Made by a program: the position numbers and the translations under genes
Source of the DNA: Haemophilus pittmaniae
GTDB taxonomy: Bacteria > Pseudomonadota > Gammaproteobacteria > Enterobacterales > Pasteurellaceae
DNA length: 64,000 nucleotides
NCBI RefSeq assembly: GCF_900186995.1
Contig: NZ_LT906463.1
Span: forward strand, 1,302,001 to 1,366,000
Direction: 5' to 3'
Notes under the pieces: generated by a model
The model's input: only the letters and a program-made list of their open reading frames with translations
What the model was told of the DNA's origin: nothing
Databases searched by the model: none
Shown here: in pieces, positions 20,301 through 28,783 of the stretch
How the letters are laid out: every line of letters starts with the position of its first letter
Numbering within the stretch: position 1 is the first letter of the stretch

Positions 20301-20482
20301 GGCAGTTGCGGATTAAGTTTACGCACCGCCTCACGCAGTTGCTCAATAAAAACTACACCGCTCAAATCGCCACGGACAAACTCGCCTTCATGAACAGGCA
20401 AGTCTTTACCGTAGCGATATTCCCAACCGAGGGATTGCAGGCGTTGAAGGGTGAGTTGTTCGATATCGTTTTCGTTGAGCAT
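17321..20482 (-). CDS. hsdR: Type I restriction enzyme, R (endonuclease/translocase) subunit
   Basis: 1053-residue motor and nuclease subunit of the HsdR2M2S complex. It has an N-terminal PD-(D/E)xK nuclease (PD at 141-142, ELK at 156-158) and SF2 helicase motifs: Walker A GSGKS at 303-307 and DEAH at 408-411. A C-terminal helical region binds HsdM. The frame is intact. Two Neisseria-type uptake sequences lie in the coding region (18267-18276 and 19895-19904), the second extended to the 12-mer. That strongly suggests ancestry in a Neisseria genome. It lies downstream of the HEPN-like cargo gene with a 198-bp spacer, so it may have its own promoter. Confidence 0.95.
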   Translation of the reverse strand: MLNENDIEQLTLQRLQSLGWEYRYGKDLPVHEGEFVRGDLSGVVFIEQLREAVRKLNPQLPESAVDSVVKAATKSDIGDLVVRNQAFYKLLRDGVRVEYQADGEQKIEMARLVDFEHWENNRFVAVNQLEIRSRKGGKRIPDIIGFVNGLPLVVFELKNPLRESADLLQAFNQFETYKDEIAELFVYNQTLIISDGIAARLGSLSADFQRFTPWKVVDEKNQSARLYFDDELQSLLNGLMKPEDLLDYIRYFVLFERDSNGKTIKKIAAYHQYYGVNEAVDSTIWATSEKGDRRIGVMWHTQGSGKSISMLFYAGKLLAQPELKNPTIVVVTDRNDLDGQLFQTFSSGKDLIKQTPQQVEDRDQLRQLLAQNEVGGVFFTTIQKFALNEEESRFPVLNERSNIIVISDEAHRSQYGFTQKLHKGKFQAGYARHLRDALPNASFIGFTGTPISLEDKDTQDVFGRYVSIYDLQDAVEDGATVPIVYEARQIRLNEKEHDELFKEIDDLLEEEQSPALRLQEKLLGSQARLADLAADFVQHFAKRNEVVDSKAMMVVSSRQICVDLYNEIIKLRPEWHSDNINEGAIKIVMTGSASDAPEMQKHVYSKQEKQTLERRFKDPNDPLKVVIVRDMWLTGFDAPCCNTMYIDKPMQGHNLMQAIARVNRVFRNKSRENGGLIVDYVGIAAKLKEATQQYTNSQGKGKLTDNVIDVFFKMKEHLEFVRSLFATPVEGKTFDVQTALEKDNPHDLLMAIRFAANHILSIDQLPFDCKVHEQHWFNKKETEPRKKAFLKAAGLVKKGYMLCGALAEVEPYNQEIAFYDAVRAILTKSKQNGTGSNERQILLKKLVNQAVYSEGVIDLFDLLEKPQPQISLLSEEFLQTIKNSPTKNLWVSAVERYLASEIKAKSGANLTLQKDFEQRLKEALNQYHNHNLSVVEILDELFKMSQDFQERLALGEKLGLKKEELAFYEALAQNQSARELMGDEVLSKLAKEITDTLRRSVTIDWQYKEGVRAKMRILVKRALQRYKYPPDKQEEAVSYVIKQAEEIAEELAV
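18267..18276 (+). repeat. Neisseria DNA uptake sequence core (GCCGTCTGAA) in hsdR
   Basis: Exact 10-mer of the neisserial DUS, foreign to the uptake dialect of this genome. Confidence 0.9.
19893..19904 (+). repeat. Neisseria 12-mer DUS (ATGCCGTCTGAA) in hsdR
   Basis: Exact match to the extended AT-DUS of N. meningitidis and N. gonorrhoeae. Confidence 0.9.
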
Positions 20483-20514
20483 GATAAGCTCCTTAGTGTA
20501 TTGGTTTTAAATAT

Positions 20515-20649
20515 CCCCTTTACGAAAGAGGAAAATAGTATTGGGCTTAATTTGGATTTATATGTTTTTTATTGGCAAATTTTTCTGCAAATCCGACCGC
20601 TTGTAATCAACAAACCTTCCAAATAATCTCCCTCTTTAGCAAAGAGAGG
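20515..20649. repeat. Paired CCTCTTT/AAAGAGG hairpins in the spacer before hsdR
   Basis: Two similar small hairpins, CCCCTTT-ACG-AAAGAGG (20515-20531) and CCTCTTT-AGC-AAAGAG (20631-20646), bracket an Apl-type uptake core (20596-20604, minus strand). The second is nested within AATCTC...GAGATT. Such hairpins resemble short intergenic repeats I recall from Haemophilus and Actinobacillus. They suggest the spacer was reworked after the island entered Pasteurellaceae. Confidence 0.5.
20596..20604 (-). repeat. Apl-type uptake signal (ACAAGCGGT)
   Basis: Minus-strand ACAAGCGGT followed by CGGATTTGCAGAAAAATTTG, matching the extended AT-rich pattern of the Actinobacillus-type signal. Confidence 0.75.
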
Positions 20650-20680
20650 ATAGGAGAGATTTGGTAAAGTTCATGAAATC

Positions 20681-21280
20681 TTATAACTGGTATTCGGTTT
20701 CTATTTCTTTCAATAATTCACATAAAATGATCTGCTGTTTTTCAATCAATTCTTTAATGTCAATGATTAGATCATTATAGTTTGTTTTATTACTGGCTAA
20801 ATTTTTGACTTTTTCATACAAACTTAATCCATTATCACTTTGATAATCATCGTTTTCAAAAGAGTAAGGCGAAAAGCTAAAAGTTGATAAGTAGCTAGCA
20901 ACAATACCAAAACCTTGTTTACCGTGTCGTTGACTTAAATCGACAGGATGAGCAAATATTTTATTTCTGAGTAATCTCACTATATCTAAATCGGGAATTG
21001 AGGCTATATCTAAATCTTTATTAAGCAATATTTTATAAATTACTTTTATTGCATGGGCTTCAGTTTCTGCCAAAGATATAATTCCATAACAATATATGTA
21101 ATTAAGACCTCTACCATTTTCATTTTTTAAATTTAGATAGCTATAAATTCCATCTTCAGCATCAGAAACAATATCCAACGCAGAACAAAGTAATCTATAA
21201 TTAGGTATATCGGTAGAAATTTTGTCATGCAAAATTCCATTTCTGATCTTATCAATGTAATCAATTACATTTTTATTCAT
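20681..21280 (-). CDS. HEPN-like protein encoded inside the type I RM operon (candidate anti-phage RNase)
   Basis: Predicted 199 residues, not matched to a named protein. I chose ATG 21280 over 21295 because GGAG lies 9 bp upstream and the start overlaps the hsdS stop by 8 bp. The protein is largely helical with no signal peptide. It contains RNGILH (R13-H18) and RNKIFAHP (R105-H111), the latter fitting the R-x4-6-H motif with a following Asn that defines HEPN ribonucleases. The segment YGIISLAETEAHAIKVIYK before it fits the helix preceding that motif in HEPN proteins. It is markedly AT-rich compared with hsdR and hsdM. The position between hsdS and hsdR is that of the anticodon nuclease gene prrC in E. 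coli. Nuclease activity is inferred; it could also be a non-catalytic HEPN. Confidence 0.7.
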   Translation of the reverse strand: MNKNVIDYIDKIRNGILHDKISTDIPNYRLLCSALDIVSDAEDGIYSYLNLKNENGRGLNYIYCYGIISLAETEAHAIKVIYKILLNKDLDIASIPDLDIVRLLRNKIFAHPVDLSQRHGKQGFGIVASYLSTFSFSPYSFENDDYQSDNGLSLYEKVKNLASNKTNYNDLIIDIKELIEKQQIILCELLKEIETEYQL

Positions 21281-22532
21281 TTTGAATATCTCCATTTAAT
21301 AATCTAGGCAATAATAAATCTCTTGTATCTTGAAGATTGAAATTTTCTAGCCTGTTAAAAATAATTTTTTCTAAAATATTTTCTAATGTTTTATTTGCTA
21401 ATAATTCATCATTTGGCACGATGCATTTCGCAGCAGATAAATGCTCACGTTTAATATGCCCCATTGTTACGGCTTTGTCGTAGGCAATACGCTGAAATTC
21501 AGCTAAATGATATTTGGTATAAAAATAGTAAAACCATTTAGGATATCTTTTAGATGTGACTTTGAATAAATGTTGGTTTAGTGCAGCTTTTCCACCACAC
21601 CAAATATCCACTAATAAACTTCCTGACCAAGAAAAAATCACATCGCCATTATCAATAATACATTCAGGCTTAATACTTGCTTTAGCTTTCTCTTCACCGT
21701 CGGCATAACCTTGTCTTAATTGGGCAATTTTCACAACAGGTAAAAATGGTTCGTCATCTTCAGGACGGAATTTTTGCAATGCTAAACCATTCTGATAATT
21801 TGCAATTTTATCCAAGGCTTTCAAATTCCACCCCTTCGGCACTTCAACCCCATCAATCTCCACTATCTCACACGGAAACGCTTTGGCGGTTTCGGCTAAT
21901 TCTGCGTAGCGGTCAGGCTGTGTTTGTGAAAGTGCGGTCAGTTCTTCGGGGGTTTTTCCGCTGATTGCCTGCATGGCTGCCAGCTCTGCTTGTTCAAGGC
22001 TAAGGCCGTCTGAAAGAGCTTGGACTTTGGCACGCACGGGATCGAAATCGACAAACCAACTTTTAAACAGGGCTTGGGCGATTTGTTCCAAGGTTTGGTT
22101 GATTTGGGTGTTGAGATCTATTTTTTGGTCAAAACTAAGCAAAATTTCCCCAACTTTTATTTTGTTGATATTTAAATCAGGAAGAGAAATAGATTTTAAA
22201 ATAGTTTGATTTAAAAGAGGTTGGCCAGATCCTACACGCATGCTATTTAAATTTAAGGATTTTAAATAATAAAACCAAAAAATACTTTCTTTTAAATTCA
22301 TACTTCTTGCAGATATTGCATTATCTGTTACCCAACATTTCTTATCTGAAAAATGTACACTTCCACAATATGAGCCAACTCTTCCAATAATAATTGTATT
22401 TTCATCAGAGTTATATTCAGATGAATAACCAATTATTCCGTTAGCCCCATAGACAGGATAAAAACCAGTATCAGTTCTGTTTGGTGAAGTTTTTCCATTA
22501 GAAAATTTCAGGTGTTGCCCTAAGTTACTCAT
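21273..22532 (-). CDS. hsdS: Type I RM specificity subunit
   Basis: 419 residues in the usual two-repeat layout. A first target-recognition domain (1 to about 130) is followed by a conserved helical spacer (ILLSFDQKIDLNTQINQTLE...KSWFVDFDPV). The second recognition domain spans about 225-375, and the closing helix ends DLLLPRLLNGDIQNE. Each half dictates one part of a bipartite target, which cannot be predicted here. It overlaps hsdM by 8 bp and the HEPN-like gene by 8 bp, so all three are translationally coupled. It contains a neisserial DUS at 22005 and a Hin-type uptake core at 21930. Recognition-domain sequences are more AT-rich than the central region, as expected for shuffled domains. 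Confidence 0.92.
   Translation of the reverse strand: MSNLGQHLKFSNGKTSPNRTDTGFYPVYGANGIIGYSSEYNSDENTIIIGRVGSYCGSVHFSDKKCWVTDNAISARSMNLKESIFWFYYLKSLNLNSMRVGSGQPLLNQTILKSISLPDLNINKIKVGEILLSFDQKIDLNTQINQTLEQIAQALFKSWFVDFDPVRAKVQALSDGLSLEQAELAAMQAISGKTPEELTALSQTQPDRYAELAETAKAFPCEIVEIDGVEVPKGWNLKALDKIANYQNGLALQKFRPEDDEPFLPVVKIAQLRQGYADGEEKAKASIKPECIIDNGDVIFSWSGSLLVDIWCGGKAALNQHLFKVTSKRYPKWFYYFYTKYHLAEFQRIAYDKAVTMGHIKREHLSAAKCIVPNDELLANKTLENILEKIIFNRLENFNLQDTRDLLLPRLLNGDIQNE
21930..21938 (+). repeat. Hin-type uptake signal (AAGTGCGGT) in hsdS
   Basis: Exact 9-mer, 67 bp from a neisserial DUS, so both dialects occur within one gene. Confidence 0.85.
22005..22014 (+). repeat. Neisseria DUS core in hsdS
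   Basis: Exact GCCGTCTGAA in the conserved central region of hsdS. Confidence 0.9.
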
Positions 22533-24285
22533 ACCCCAATCCCCCTAAATTCTTCTTAATCTCCGCTTCCAATTCCGCACTTTTCGCAAATTGTTCCTTC
22601 AAAAGAGCGGTCAGATTTTGCATTTTTTCTGCAAAAGGTACGCCGTCGTCTTCTTGTTCTGCGGTGCCGACATAGCGTCCCGGTGTGAGGACGAAGTCGT
22701 TGTCTTTCATCTCTTCTAAAGTGGCGGATTTGCAGAAAGCGGCTTGGTCTTCATAGCCGTCTGATTGTTGCCAAGTGTGGAGGGTATCGGCGATTTTGGC
22801 GATGTCGTCAGCGGTGAAATCACGCAATACGCGGTCTTTCATATAGCCGATTTGGCGGGCGTCGATAAACAATACTTTGCCTTGACGCTTTTTGTTGCGG
22901 TTTAAGAACCAAATACAGGCGGGGATTTGGGTATTGGTGAAGAGCTGGCCGGGCAGGGCGACCATACATTCCACCAAGTCGGCATTGATGATGGCTTTGC
23001 GGATTTCGCCTTCGTTGTTGGTTTGGCTGCTCATGGAGCCGTTGGCAAGCAACAATGCCATTTTGCCTTTTGGCGAGAGGTGGTAAATCATGTGTTGCAG
23101 CCAAGCGAAGTTGGCGTTGCCTTTCGGCGGTGTACCGTATGCCCAACGTGGGTCGTCGGCCAGGGATTCTCTCCACCAATCGCTGATATTGAAGGGTGGG
23201 TTTGCCATGATGAAATCCATCTTTTTGTCGATGTGTTGCGGCTGGGTGAAGCTGTCGGCGTTGTGTTTGCCGAAGTCGTAATCAATGCCGCGAATCGCCA
23301 TATTCATGGCGGCGAGTTTCCATGTGGTTGGGTTGAATTCTTGCCCGTAGATGGAAACGTTGTTGATGTTGCCTTGATGAGCGGTGATAAAGCGTTCGGT
23401 TTGCACGAAAAAGCCGCCGCTGCCCATGGCCGGGTCATATACGCGGCCGGAGTATGGCTCGAGCATTTCGACAATCAGGGAAACAATGGATTTCGGCGTA
23501 AAATATTGTCCGCCGCGCTTGCCTTCGGCTTGGGCAAAGCGACCGAGGAAGTATTCGTAAACGTGGCCGAGAATGTCTTTTGCGCCCAAATGTACAGGCT
23601 CGCCGTTGTAAGTCGGACGGGTAAAGTTGGTATCGGAGAAGAGGATAATCAGCCCGCGCAGGGTGTCTTCGTTTACGGCATAGCCGCTGATGCGTTGGAG
23701 TACGCCTTTGAGTTTTTCGTTGTCTTTTTCAATGGCATCGAAGGCATCGTCAATCAGTTTGGCTACGCCGGAAAATTTCCCGCCCCAAGGCAGCTCTGCG
23801 CCAATGTTTAAGATGGAAACGGCTTTAATCTCGTCCCAACGGGCTTGCTGCGGCACCCAGAACACATTGTCGGCGGTGTAGTAGTCGCGGTTTTCCAGTT
23901 CGGCTGTTAAGGCTTCTTGATATTCTTCTTCGGTGTCGTAAAAAGTGCGGTCAAGATAGAGTGGATTTTCGGGATCGCTCAGCTCCGCCTGAATTTTTTC
24001 CTGCTGATGAGTGAAGCTGTCGGAGATGTATTTAAGGAAAATTAAGCCGAGTACGATGTGTTTGTAATTGGCGGCATCAAGCTGCTGGCGCAGTTTATCG
24101 GCAGATGACCAAAGTTTTTCGTCTAGATCGTTTAGGAAGGCTTGTTGTAAAGCGGGGTTATCAAGCGCATTTTTAGTGGTTTCTGCATAAAATTTATCCT
24201 CGGTAAAGTATTTTTTGCTAAAAATCTGAGATGGATCGCAATTCAGGTATGATTGCCGGTTATTTTCGGTGATTAAGACGGGCAT
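22525..24285 (-). CDS. hsdM: Type I RM DNA adenine methyltransferase subunit
   Basis: N6-adenine methyltransferase subunit. The N-terminal helical domain (NPALQQAFLNDLDEKLWSSADKLR) is followed by the SAM-binding motif DPAMGSGGF and the catalytic motif NPPF. The ATG at 24285 gives 586 residues; the frame runs on to a TTG at 24321. Even from 24285 about 40 residues precede the usual family start near ALDNPALQQ, so the N-terminus is either extended or its start is uncertain. First gene of hsdM-hsdS-HEPN-hsdR. A Hin-type uptake core lies at 23943, and a partial DUS (GCCGTCTGAT) near 22755. Confidence 0.92.
   Translation of the reverse strand: MPVLITENNRQSYLNCDPSQIFSKKYFTEDKFYAETTKNALDNPALQQAFLNDLDEKLWSSADKLRQQLDAANYKHIVLGLIFLKYISDSFTHQQEKIQAELSDPENPLYLDRTFYDTEEEYQEALTAELENRDYYTADNVFWVPQQARWDEIKAVSILNIGAELPWGGKFSGVAKLIDDAFDAIEKDNEKLKGVLQRISGYAVNEDTLRGLIILFSDTNFTRPTYNGEPVHLGAKDILGHVYEYFLGRFAQAEGKRGGQYFTPKSIVSLIVEMLEPYSGRVYDPAMGSGGFFVQTERFITAHQGNINNVSIYGQEFNPTTWKLAAMNMAIRGIDYDFGKHNADSFTQPQHIDKKMDFIMANPPFNISDWWRESLADDPRWAYGTPPKGNANFAWLQHMIYHLSPKGKMALLLANGSMSSQTNNEGEIRKAIINADLVECMVALPGQLFTNTQIPACIWFLNRNKKRQGKVLFIDARQIGYMKDRVLRDFTADDIAKIADTLHTWQQSDGYEDQAAFCKSATLEEMKDNDFVLTPGRYVGTAEQEDDGVPFAEKMQNLTALLKEQFAKSAELEAEIKKNLGGLGYE
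23943..23951 (+). repeat. Hin-type uptake signal in hsdM
   Basis: Exact AAGTGCGGT followed by C. A one-mismatch version (AAGAGCGGTC) with an AT-rich tail lies near 22605. Confidence 0.8.
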
Positions 24286-24426
24286 TATTCTATAGAAAAA
24301 ACAAAGGGTAACAAATAGCAATTGGCTGAAACAGGAAAATAAATAGAGTCAATAGGGAGAATTGGAATGCGCCATGGCTAAGGCTGGAAGACTTGATTGT
24401 TGCTAAATGTTTATTTTTTAAATCAA

Positions 24427-24490
24427 CCCTAATAAAATCAATAGGTTAAGTTGATTTTTAGCAAAAACTCTGAAAACTGAGGGGGCGTTT
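24427..24490 (-). repeat. Copy 4 of the dispersed intergenic repeat (right flank of the hsd island)
   Basis: On the minus strand it begins AAACGCCCCCTCAGTTTTCA and ends CTATTGATTTTATTAG. Direct repeat of copy 3, with the whole hsd locus between them. Confidence 0.87.
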
Positions 24491-24547
24491 TCCATGGGCG
24501 GGGAATAAACTATTGGAAATTTTAGGTTTTTTAGAGTAATCTTGTGC

Positions 24548-24771
24548 CCGCAACGTAGAGGTGCGGACATTATAAGTAGTTATTTGGAGCGGATAGCGGA
24601 GATGAATAACGAAAGGAATGGCCGCCGAAATCGGTTGAAAGTCATTTTGACTGGTTGGTAGCGTCTTCGAAAGGAACGTTACTGTCATAGTTTTTCACTA
24701 TGGAGCGCTACGGTGAGTCTTTTCTTTGTTTTCTTGCCTGCCCGCGCTCCATTAAGTTATAGGATAACCTA
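24548..24771 (+). promoter_or_regulatory. Lysine riboswitch (L box) with expression platform
   Basis: P1 pairs CGTAG (24554-24558) with CTACG (24708-24712). Conserved core segments appear in order: GTAGAGGTGCGGAC, AAGTAG, TTTGGAG, AACGAAAGGAATGGCCGCCGAA, GACTGG and CTGTCATAG...CTATGGAG. Downstream, GCGCTCCAT (24744-24752) can pair with ATGGAGCGC (24700-24708) in the aptamer 3' side, an evident switching helix. GTTATAGGATAAC places the ribosome site in a small hairpin next to the start, pointing to control of translation. Confidence 0.9.
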
Positions 24772-26292
24772 ATGGATCTTATCGATTATTCTTCTTCAAT
24801 TTGGTCTATCGTACCGCCTTTATTGGCGATCGTGTTGGCCATCGCAACCCGTCGTGTATTAATTTCACTGAGTGCGGGGATCGTTATTGGTGCATTGATG
24901 TTGGCGGGTTTTAATCCGTTGAATGCATTCACCTATTTAGCCAAAAACGTGGCGGCGTTGGTGTATGCCGATGGCGAAATCAACTCCAATATGAACATTA
25001 TTCTGTTCTTATTATTGCTTGGAGTGTTAACGGCATTGTTAACCGTTTCGGGCAGTAATCGTGCATTTGCCGAATGGGCACAAAGTAAGATCAGAAGTCG
25101 TCGCGGTGCGAAATTATTAGCCGCCTGCTTGGTGTTTGTTACCTTTATCGACGATTATTTCCACAGCTTGGCGGTGGGGGCAATTGCCCGTCCGGTGACC
25201 GACCGTTTCCGCGTTTCACGAGCGAAATTGGCCTATATTTTAGACTCCACCGCAGCACCAATGTGTGTAATGATGCCGGTATCCAGTTGGGGGGCGTATA
25301 TCATTTCATTGGTTGGTGGTTTATTGGTGACTTATGGAATCACTGAATATACCCCAATGGGCGCCTTCGTAGCGATGAGTTCAATGAACTTCTACGCCAT
25401 TTTCTCTTTATTAATGGTGTTCTTTGTCGCTTACTTTTCCTTTGATATCGGCACCATGGCGCGTCATGAGAGCTTGGCCATGGAACGTAGCGATGACGAG
25501 GAAGAGGCAATTGATGGCGTGAAAGGTAAAGTGATTAATTTGATTTTGCCAATTGTAGTGTTAATCATTACCACGGTATTTATGATGCTATTCACCGGTT
25601 ATGAAGCCTTAGCTGCCGATGGTAAAGCTTTTAGTATTTTAGGCGCATTTGAAAATACCACGGTGGGAATTTCATTGGTCTTTGGTTCATCCTGCGCGGT
25701 ATTAGTATCTACCTTGTTGATTATTTGGGAACGTCAAGTTGGCGTGAGCGAATATTTCAAATCTTGGTGGATCGGTATCAAATCCATGTCTGGCGCGATT
25801 GCGATTTTATTCTTCGCTTGGACTATTAATAAAGTGGTGGGCGATGCGCAAACCGGTAAATATCTCTCTTCACTAGTTACCGGCAATATTCCGGTAGAAT
25901 TCCTACCAGTGTTGTTGTTTATTTTGGGTTGCTTAATGGCATTCTCCACCGGTACCAGCTGGGGAACCTTCGGGATTATGCTACCGATTGCCGCTGCTAT
26001 GGCTAGCAATAGTGCACCGGAATTGTTATTACCTTGTCTTTCTGCGGTGATGGCAGGAGCGGTGTGTGGTGACCATTGTTCTCCGGTTTCCGATACTACG
26101 ATTTTGTCTTCAACCGGTGCGAAATGTAATCACATTGATCACGTTACCACTCAATTACCTTACGCGGGTGCGGTTGCTGCAGCAACGGCGATTGGCTATG
26201 TGGTTGTTGGGTTTAGTCTGTCAGGTTTGGCAGGATTCATTGCCACAGGTGTAAGCTTGGCATTAATCGTATTCATTGTGAAAAAACGCTAA
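24772..26292 (+). CDS. lysW: NhaC-superfamily transporter, probable lysine transporter LysW
   Basis: 506-residue inner-membrane protein with about 12 membrane segments. It shows the NhaC-family blocks DDYFHSLAVGAIARPVTDRF, STGTSWGTFGIM and CGDHCSPVSDTTILSSTGAKC. By sequence alone it would be called a Na+/H+ antiporter. The lysine riboswitch directly upstream argues that it moves lysine: comparative genomics of the L box assigned the name LysW to riboswitch-linked NhaC-like transporters in gamma-proteobacteria including Pasteurellaceae (established knowledge, recalled). Expression should rise when lysine is scarce. Monocistronic, with a terminator following. Confidence 0.82.
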   Translation: MDLIDYSSSIWSIVPPLLAIVLAIATRRVLISLSAGIVIGALMLAGFNPLNAFTYLAKNVAALVYADGEINSNMNIILFLLLLGVLTALLTVSGSNRAFAEWAQSKIRSRRGAKLLAACLVFVTFIDDYFHSLAVGAIARPVTDRFRVSRAKLAYILDSTAAPMCVMMPVSSWGAYIISLVGGLLVTYGITEYTPMGAFVAMSSMNFYAIFSLLMVFFVAYFSFDIGTMARHESLAMERSDDEEEAIDGVKGKVINLILPIVVLIITTVFMMLFTGYEALAADGKAFSILGAFENTTVGISLVFGSSCAVLVSTLLIIWERQVGVSEYFKSWWIGIKSMSGAIAILFFAWTINKVVGDAQTGKYLSSLVTGNIPVEFLPVLLFILGCLMAFSTGTSWGTFGIMLPIAAAMASNSAPELLLPCLSAVMAGAVCGDHCSPVSDTTILSSTGAKCNHIDHVTTQLPYAGAVAAATAIGYVVVGFSLSGLAGFIATGVSLALIVFIVKKR

Positions 26293-26347
26293 AAATGTGA
26301 TCTGGCTCAAACTTTAAAATAAAAATTAAAAAAGTTTATATTTTTAT

Positions 26348-26371
26348 AAAATGCGGCATAAAGTCGCATTT
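26348..26371 (+). terminator. Terminator of lysW
   Basis: AAATGCG / CGCATTT stem, nine-base loop and an eight-T tail. Confidence 0.75.
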
Positions 26372-26550
26372 TTTTTGTATTTAAATAAATATACTTTATA
26401 AAAAACCAATATTTAAATGTTTATTGGAATTTAAATCTATTTCGTTGGTCTTGTTAGCCATTTTGTTGCCTTTACAACGACTTTGTCTTCGGTATTATGT
26501 GCCTCACGTCAAACAAATTCGCCATAAACGAAAGATTTTAGGAGAGAGTT

Positions 26551-28278
26551 ATGAAGAAATTATCCGGTGCGGAAATGGTGGTGCAATCCTTACGCGATGA
26601 GGGCGTAGAATATGTCTTTGGTTATCCTGGCGGTGCGGTGTTGGATATTTATGATGCGATTCATACCCTAGGCGGTATTGAACATATTTTAGTGCGTCAT
26701 GAACAAGCAGCGGTGCATATGGCCGATGGTTATGCGCGTGCTACCGGCAAAGTGGGTTGTGTATTGGTGACATCCGGTCCGGGCGCAACGAATGCGATTA
26801 CCGGTATTTTAACCGCCTATACGGATTCTGTGCCGTTGGTTATTCTTTCCGGTCAGGTTATGAGTAATTTGATCGGTAGTGATGCTTTCCAAGAATGCGA
26901 TATGGTGGGGATTTCTCGCCCGGTGGTGAAACATAGCTTTATCGTGAAAAAAGCAGAAGATATTCCGGAAACCTTGAAAAAAGCCTTTTATATCGCTTCG
27001 ACCGGTCGCCCTGGCCCGGTAGTAGTAGATATTCCGAAGGATACGGTCAATCCAAATAATAAATTCCCGTATGAATATCCAAGCTCGGTAGAATTGCGTT
27101 CCTATAATCCGACAACACAAGGCCATAAAGGACAAATCAAAAAAGCGTTAAAAGCATTGTTGGTGGCGAAAAAACCGGTATTGTTCGTTGGTGGTGGCGC
27201 GGTAGCGGCAGAATGTCACGAGCAATTAACCCAATTTGCCCAACAATTGAATTTACCGGTAACCTCTTCTTTGATGGGCTTAGGCGCTTATCCGGGCTCG
27301 GATAAACAGTTCCTTGGCATGCTTGGTATGCATGGTACTTACGAAGCCAATAATACAATGCATGAAAGTGATTTAATCTTTGGTGTGGGCGTACGTTTCG
27401 ATGACCGTACCACCAATAATTTGGCTAAATATTGCCCGAATGCCAAAGTTGTTCAAATTGATATCGATCCGACTTCTATTTCGAAAAATGTTCATGTGGA
27501 TATTCCAATTGTCGGCGATGCGAAAAATGTATTAAATGAATTTTTAAGTTTACTCGGAGAGCAAGGCACTTCCCGTCCGGCCAATTATCTTGCCGACTGG
27601 TGGCAACAAATTGAGGGATGGCGGGCGAAAAAATGCTTGGATTACGATCGTAATTCCGGCGTAATCAAACCACAACAGGTAATGGAAATTGTACATCGCA
27701 TTACCAAGGGCGATGCCTATATTGCATCTGATGTGGGACAACACCAAATGTTTGCGGCACTGCACTATGCCTTTGATAAACCGCGTCGTTGGATCAATTC
27801 TGGTGGCGCAGGTACTATGGGCTTCGGCTTGCCGGCCGCACTTGGCGTGAAATTAGCCCATCCGAAGAAAACCGTGGTTTGTGTCACCGGTGACGGTAGT
27901 ATTCAAATGAATATTCAAGAACTTTCCACGGCGATCCAATATGGCATTACGGTGGTGGTGATTTGTTTGAACAACCATTTCCTTGGCATGGTAAAACAAT
28001 GGCAGGATTTGATTTATTCCGGACGTCATTCACAAACCTACATGAATTCCTTACCGGATTTCGTGAAATTGGCGGAGTCTTACGGACATGTCGGTATTCA
28101 AATTTCATCACCGGATGAATTACAAAGTAAATTGGAAGAAGCCTTTAAAATTAAAAATAAATTGGTATTTGTTGATGTTAATGTGGATGAAACGGAACAC
28201 GTTTACCCAATGCAAGTACGCGGCGGGGCAATGAACGAAATGATTTTGTCCAAACCACAAGAAGGGGAGAATAAATAA
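26551..28278 (+). CDS. ilvI: Acetolactate synthase large subunit
   Basis: 575-residue thiamine-pyrophosphate enzyme that joins two pyruvates, or pyruvate and 2-ketobutyrate, in branched-chain amino-acid synthesis. Visible motifs are [11 protein letters not shown] with the HEQAA catalytic glutamate region, [13 protein letters not shown], and the TPP-binding GDGSIQMN...CLNN. Start ATG follows GGAGAG. It overlaps ilvH by one base. The 258-bp leader after lysW shows no convincing leader peptide or attenuator. A TGTGA-type half site lies at 26296, too far upstream to interpret. Confidence 0.95.
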   Translation: MKKLSGAEMVVQSLRDEGVEYVFGYPGGAVLDIYDAIHTLGGIEHILVRHEQAAVHMADGYARATGKVGCVLVTSGPGATNAITGILTAYTDSVPLVILSGQVMSNLIGSDAFQECDMVGISRPVVKHSFIVKKAEDIPETLKKAFYIASTGRPGPVVVDIPKDTVNPNNKFPYEYPSSVELRSYNPTTQGHKGQIKKALKALLVAKKPVLFVGGGAVAAECHEQLTQFAQQLNLPVTSSLMGLGAYPGSDKQFLGMLGMHGTYEANNTMHESDLIFGVGVRFDDRTTNNLAKYCPNAKVVQIDIDPTSISKNVHVDIPIVGDAKNVLNEFLSLLGEQGTSRPANYLADWWQQIEGWRAKKCLDYDRNSGVIKPQQVMEIVHRITKGDAYIASDVGQHQMFAALHYAFDKPRRWINSGGAGTMGFGLPAALGVKLAHPKKTVVCVTGDGSIQMNIQELSTAIQYGITVVVICLNNHFLGMVKQWQDLIYSGRHSQTYMNSLPDFVKLAESYGHVGIQISSPDELQSKLEEAFKIKNKLVFVDVNVDETEHVYPMQVRGGAMNEMILSKPQEGENK

Positions 28279-28769
28279 TGCGTAGAATTTTATCCGTTTT
28301 ACTGGAAAATGAATCCGGTGCTTTATCACGCGTGGTCGGCTTGTTCTCCCAGCGTGCCTTTAATATCGAAAGCCTTACCGTGGCACCGACCGATGATCCA
28401 ACCCTATCTCGCATGACCATTGCTGCAGTGGGGGATGAGCAAGTGTTGGAACAAATCGAGAAACAATTGCATAAATTGGTGGATGTGTTCAAGGTGATTA
28501 GCCTCAGCGAGCATGAGCACGTGGAACGCGAAGTGATGTTGTTAAAAGTGCGTGCGACCGGCACCTCACGCGATGAAATCAAACGTTTGGCCGATATTTT
28601 CCGTGGGCAGATTGTGGATGTCACACCGAAATCCTATACCATTCAATTGACCGGTACTAAGGACAAACTGGATGCCTTTGTCAATGCGGTGAAAGAGGAT
28701 ACGTCTGTGATCGAAATCGTCCGTTCCGGTTTAGTCAGCCTTTCTCGTGGCGAGAAAAATGTACTGTAA
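28278..28769 (+). CDS. ilvH: Acetolactate synthase regulatory subunit
   Basis: 163 residues. An N-terminal ACT domain (RRILSVLLENESGALSRVVGLFSQRAFNIESL) is followed by a C-terminal ALS_ss domain. It binds valine and confers feedback inhibition on IlvI. TAATG overlap with ilvI gives coupled translation. Standard length. Confidence 0.95.
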   Translation: MRRILSVLLENESGALSRVVGLFSQRAFNIESLTVAPTDDPTLSRMTIAAVGDEQVLEQIEKQLHKLVDVFKVISLSEHEHVEREVMLLKVRATGTSRDEIKRLADIFRGQIVDVTPKSYTIQLTGTKDKLDAFVNAVKEDTSVIEIVRSGLVSLSRGEKNVL

Positions 28770-28783
28770 TTTTTTATCTTGAA

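Noticed and set aside
22927..23811. 294-codon open frame on the plus strand opposite hsdM
   Set aside because: It lies wholly antisense to clearly functional hsdM, has no ribosome site and no recognisable domain, and reads as low-complexity V/G/A-rich protein.
26296..26311. CRP-like half site after lysW
   Set aside because: TGTGA is followed by only a partial second half, and it lies over 200 bp before ilvI and upstream of the lysW terminator.
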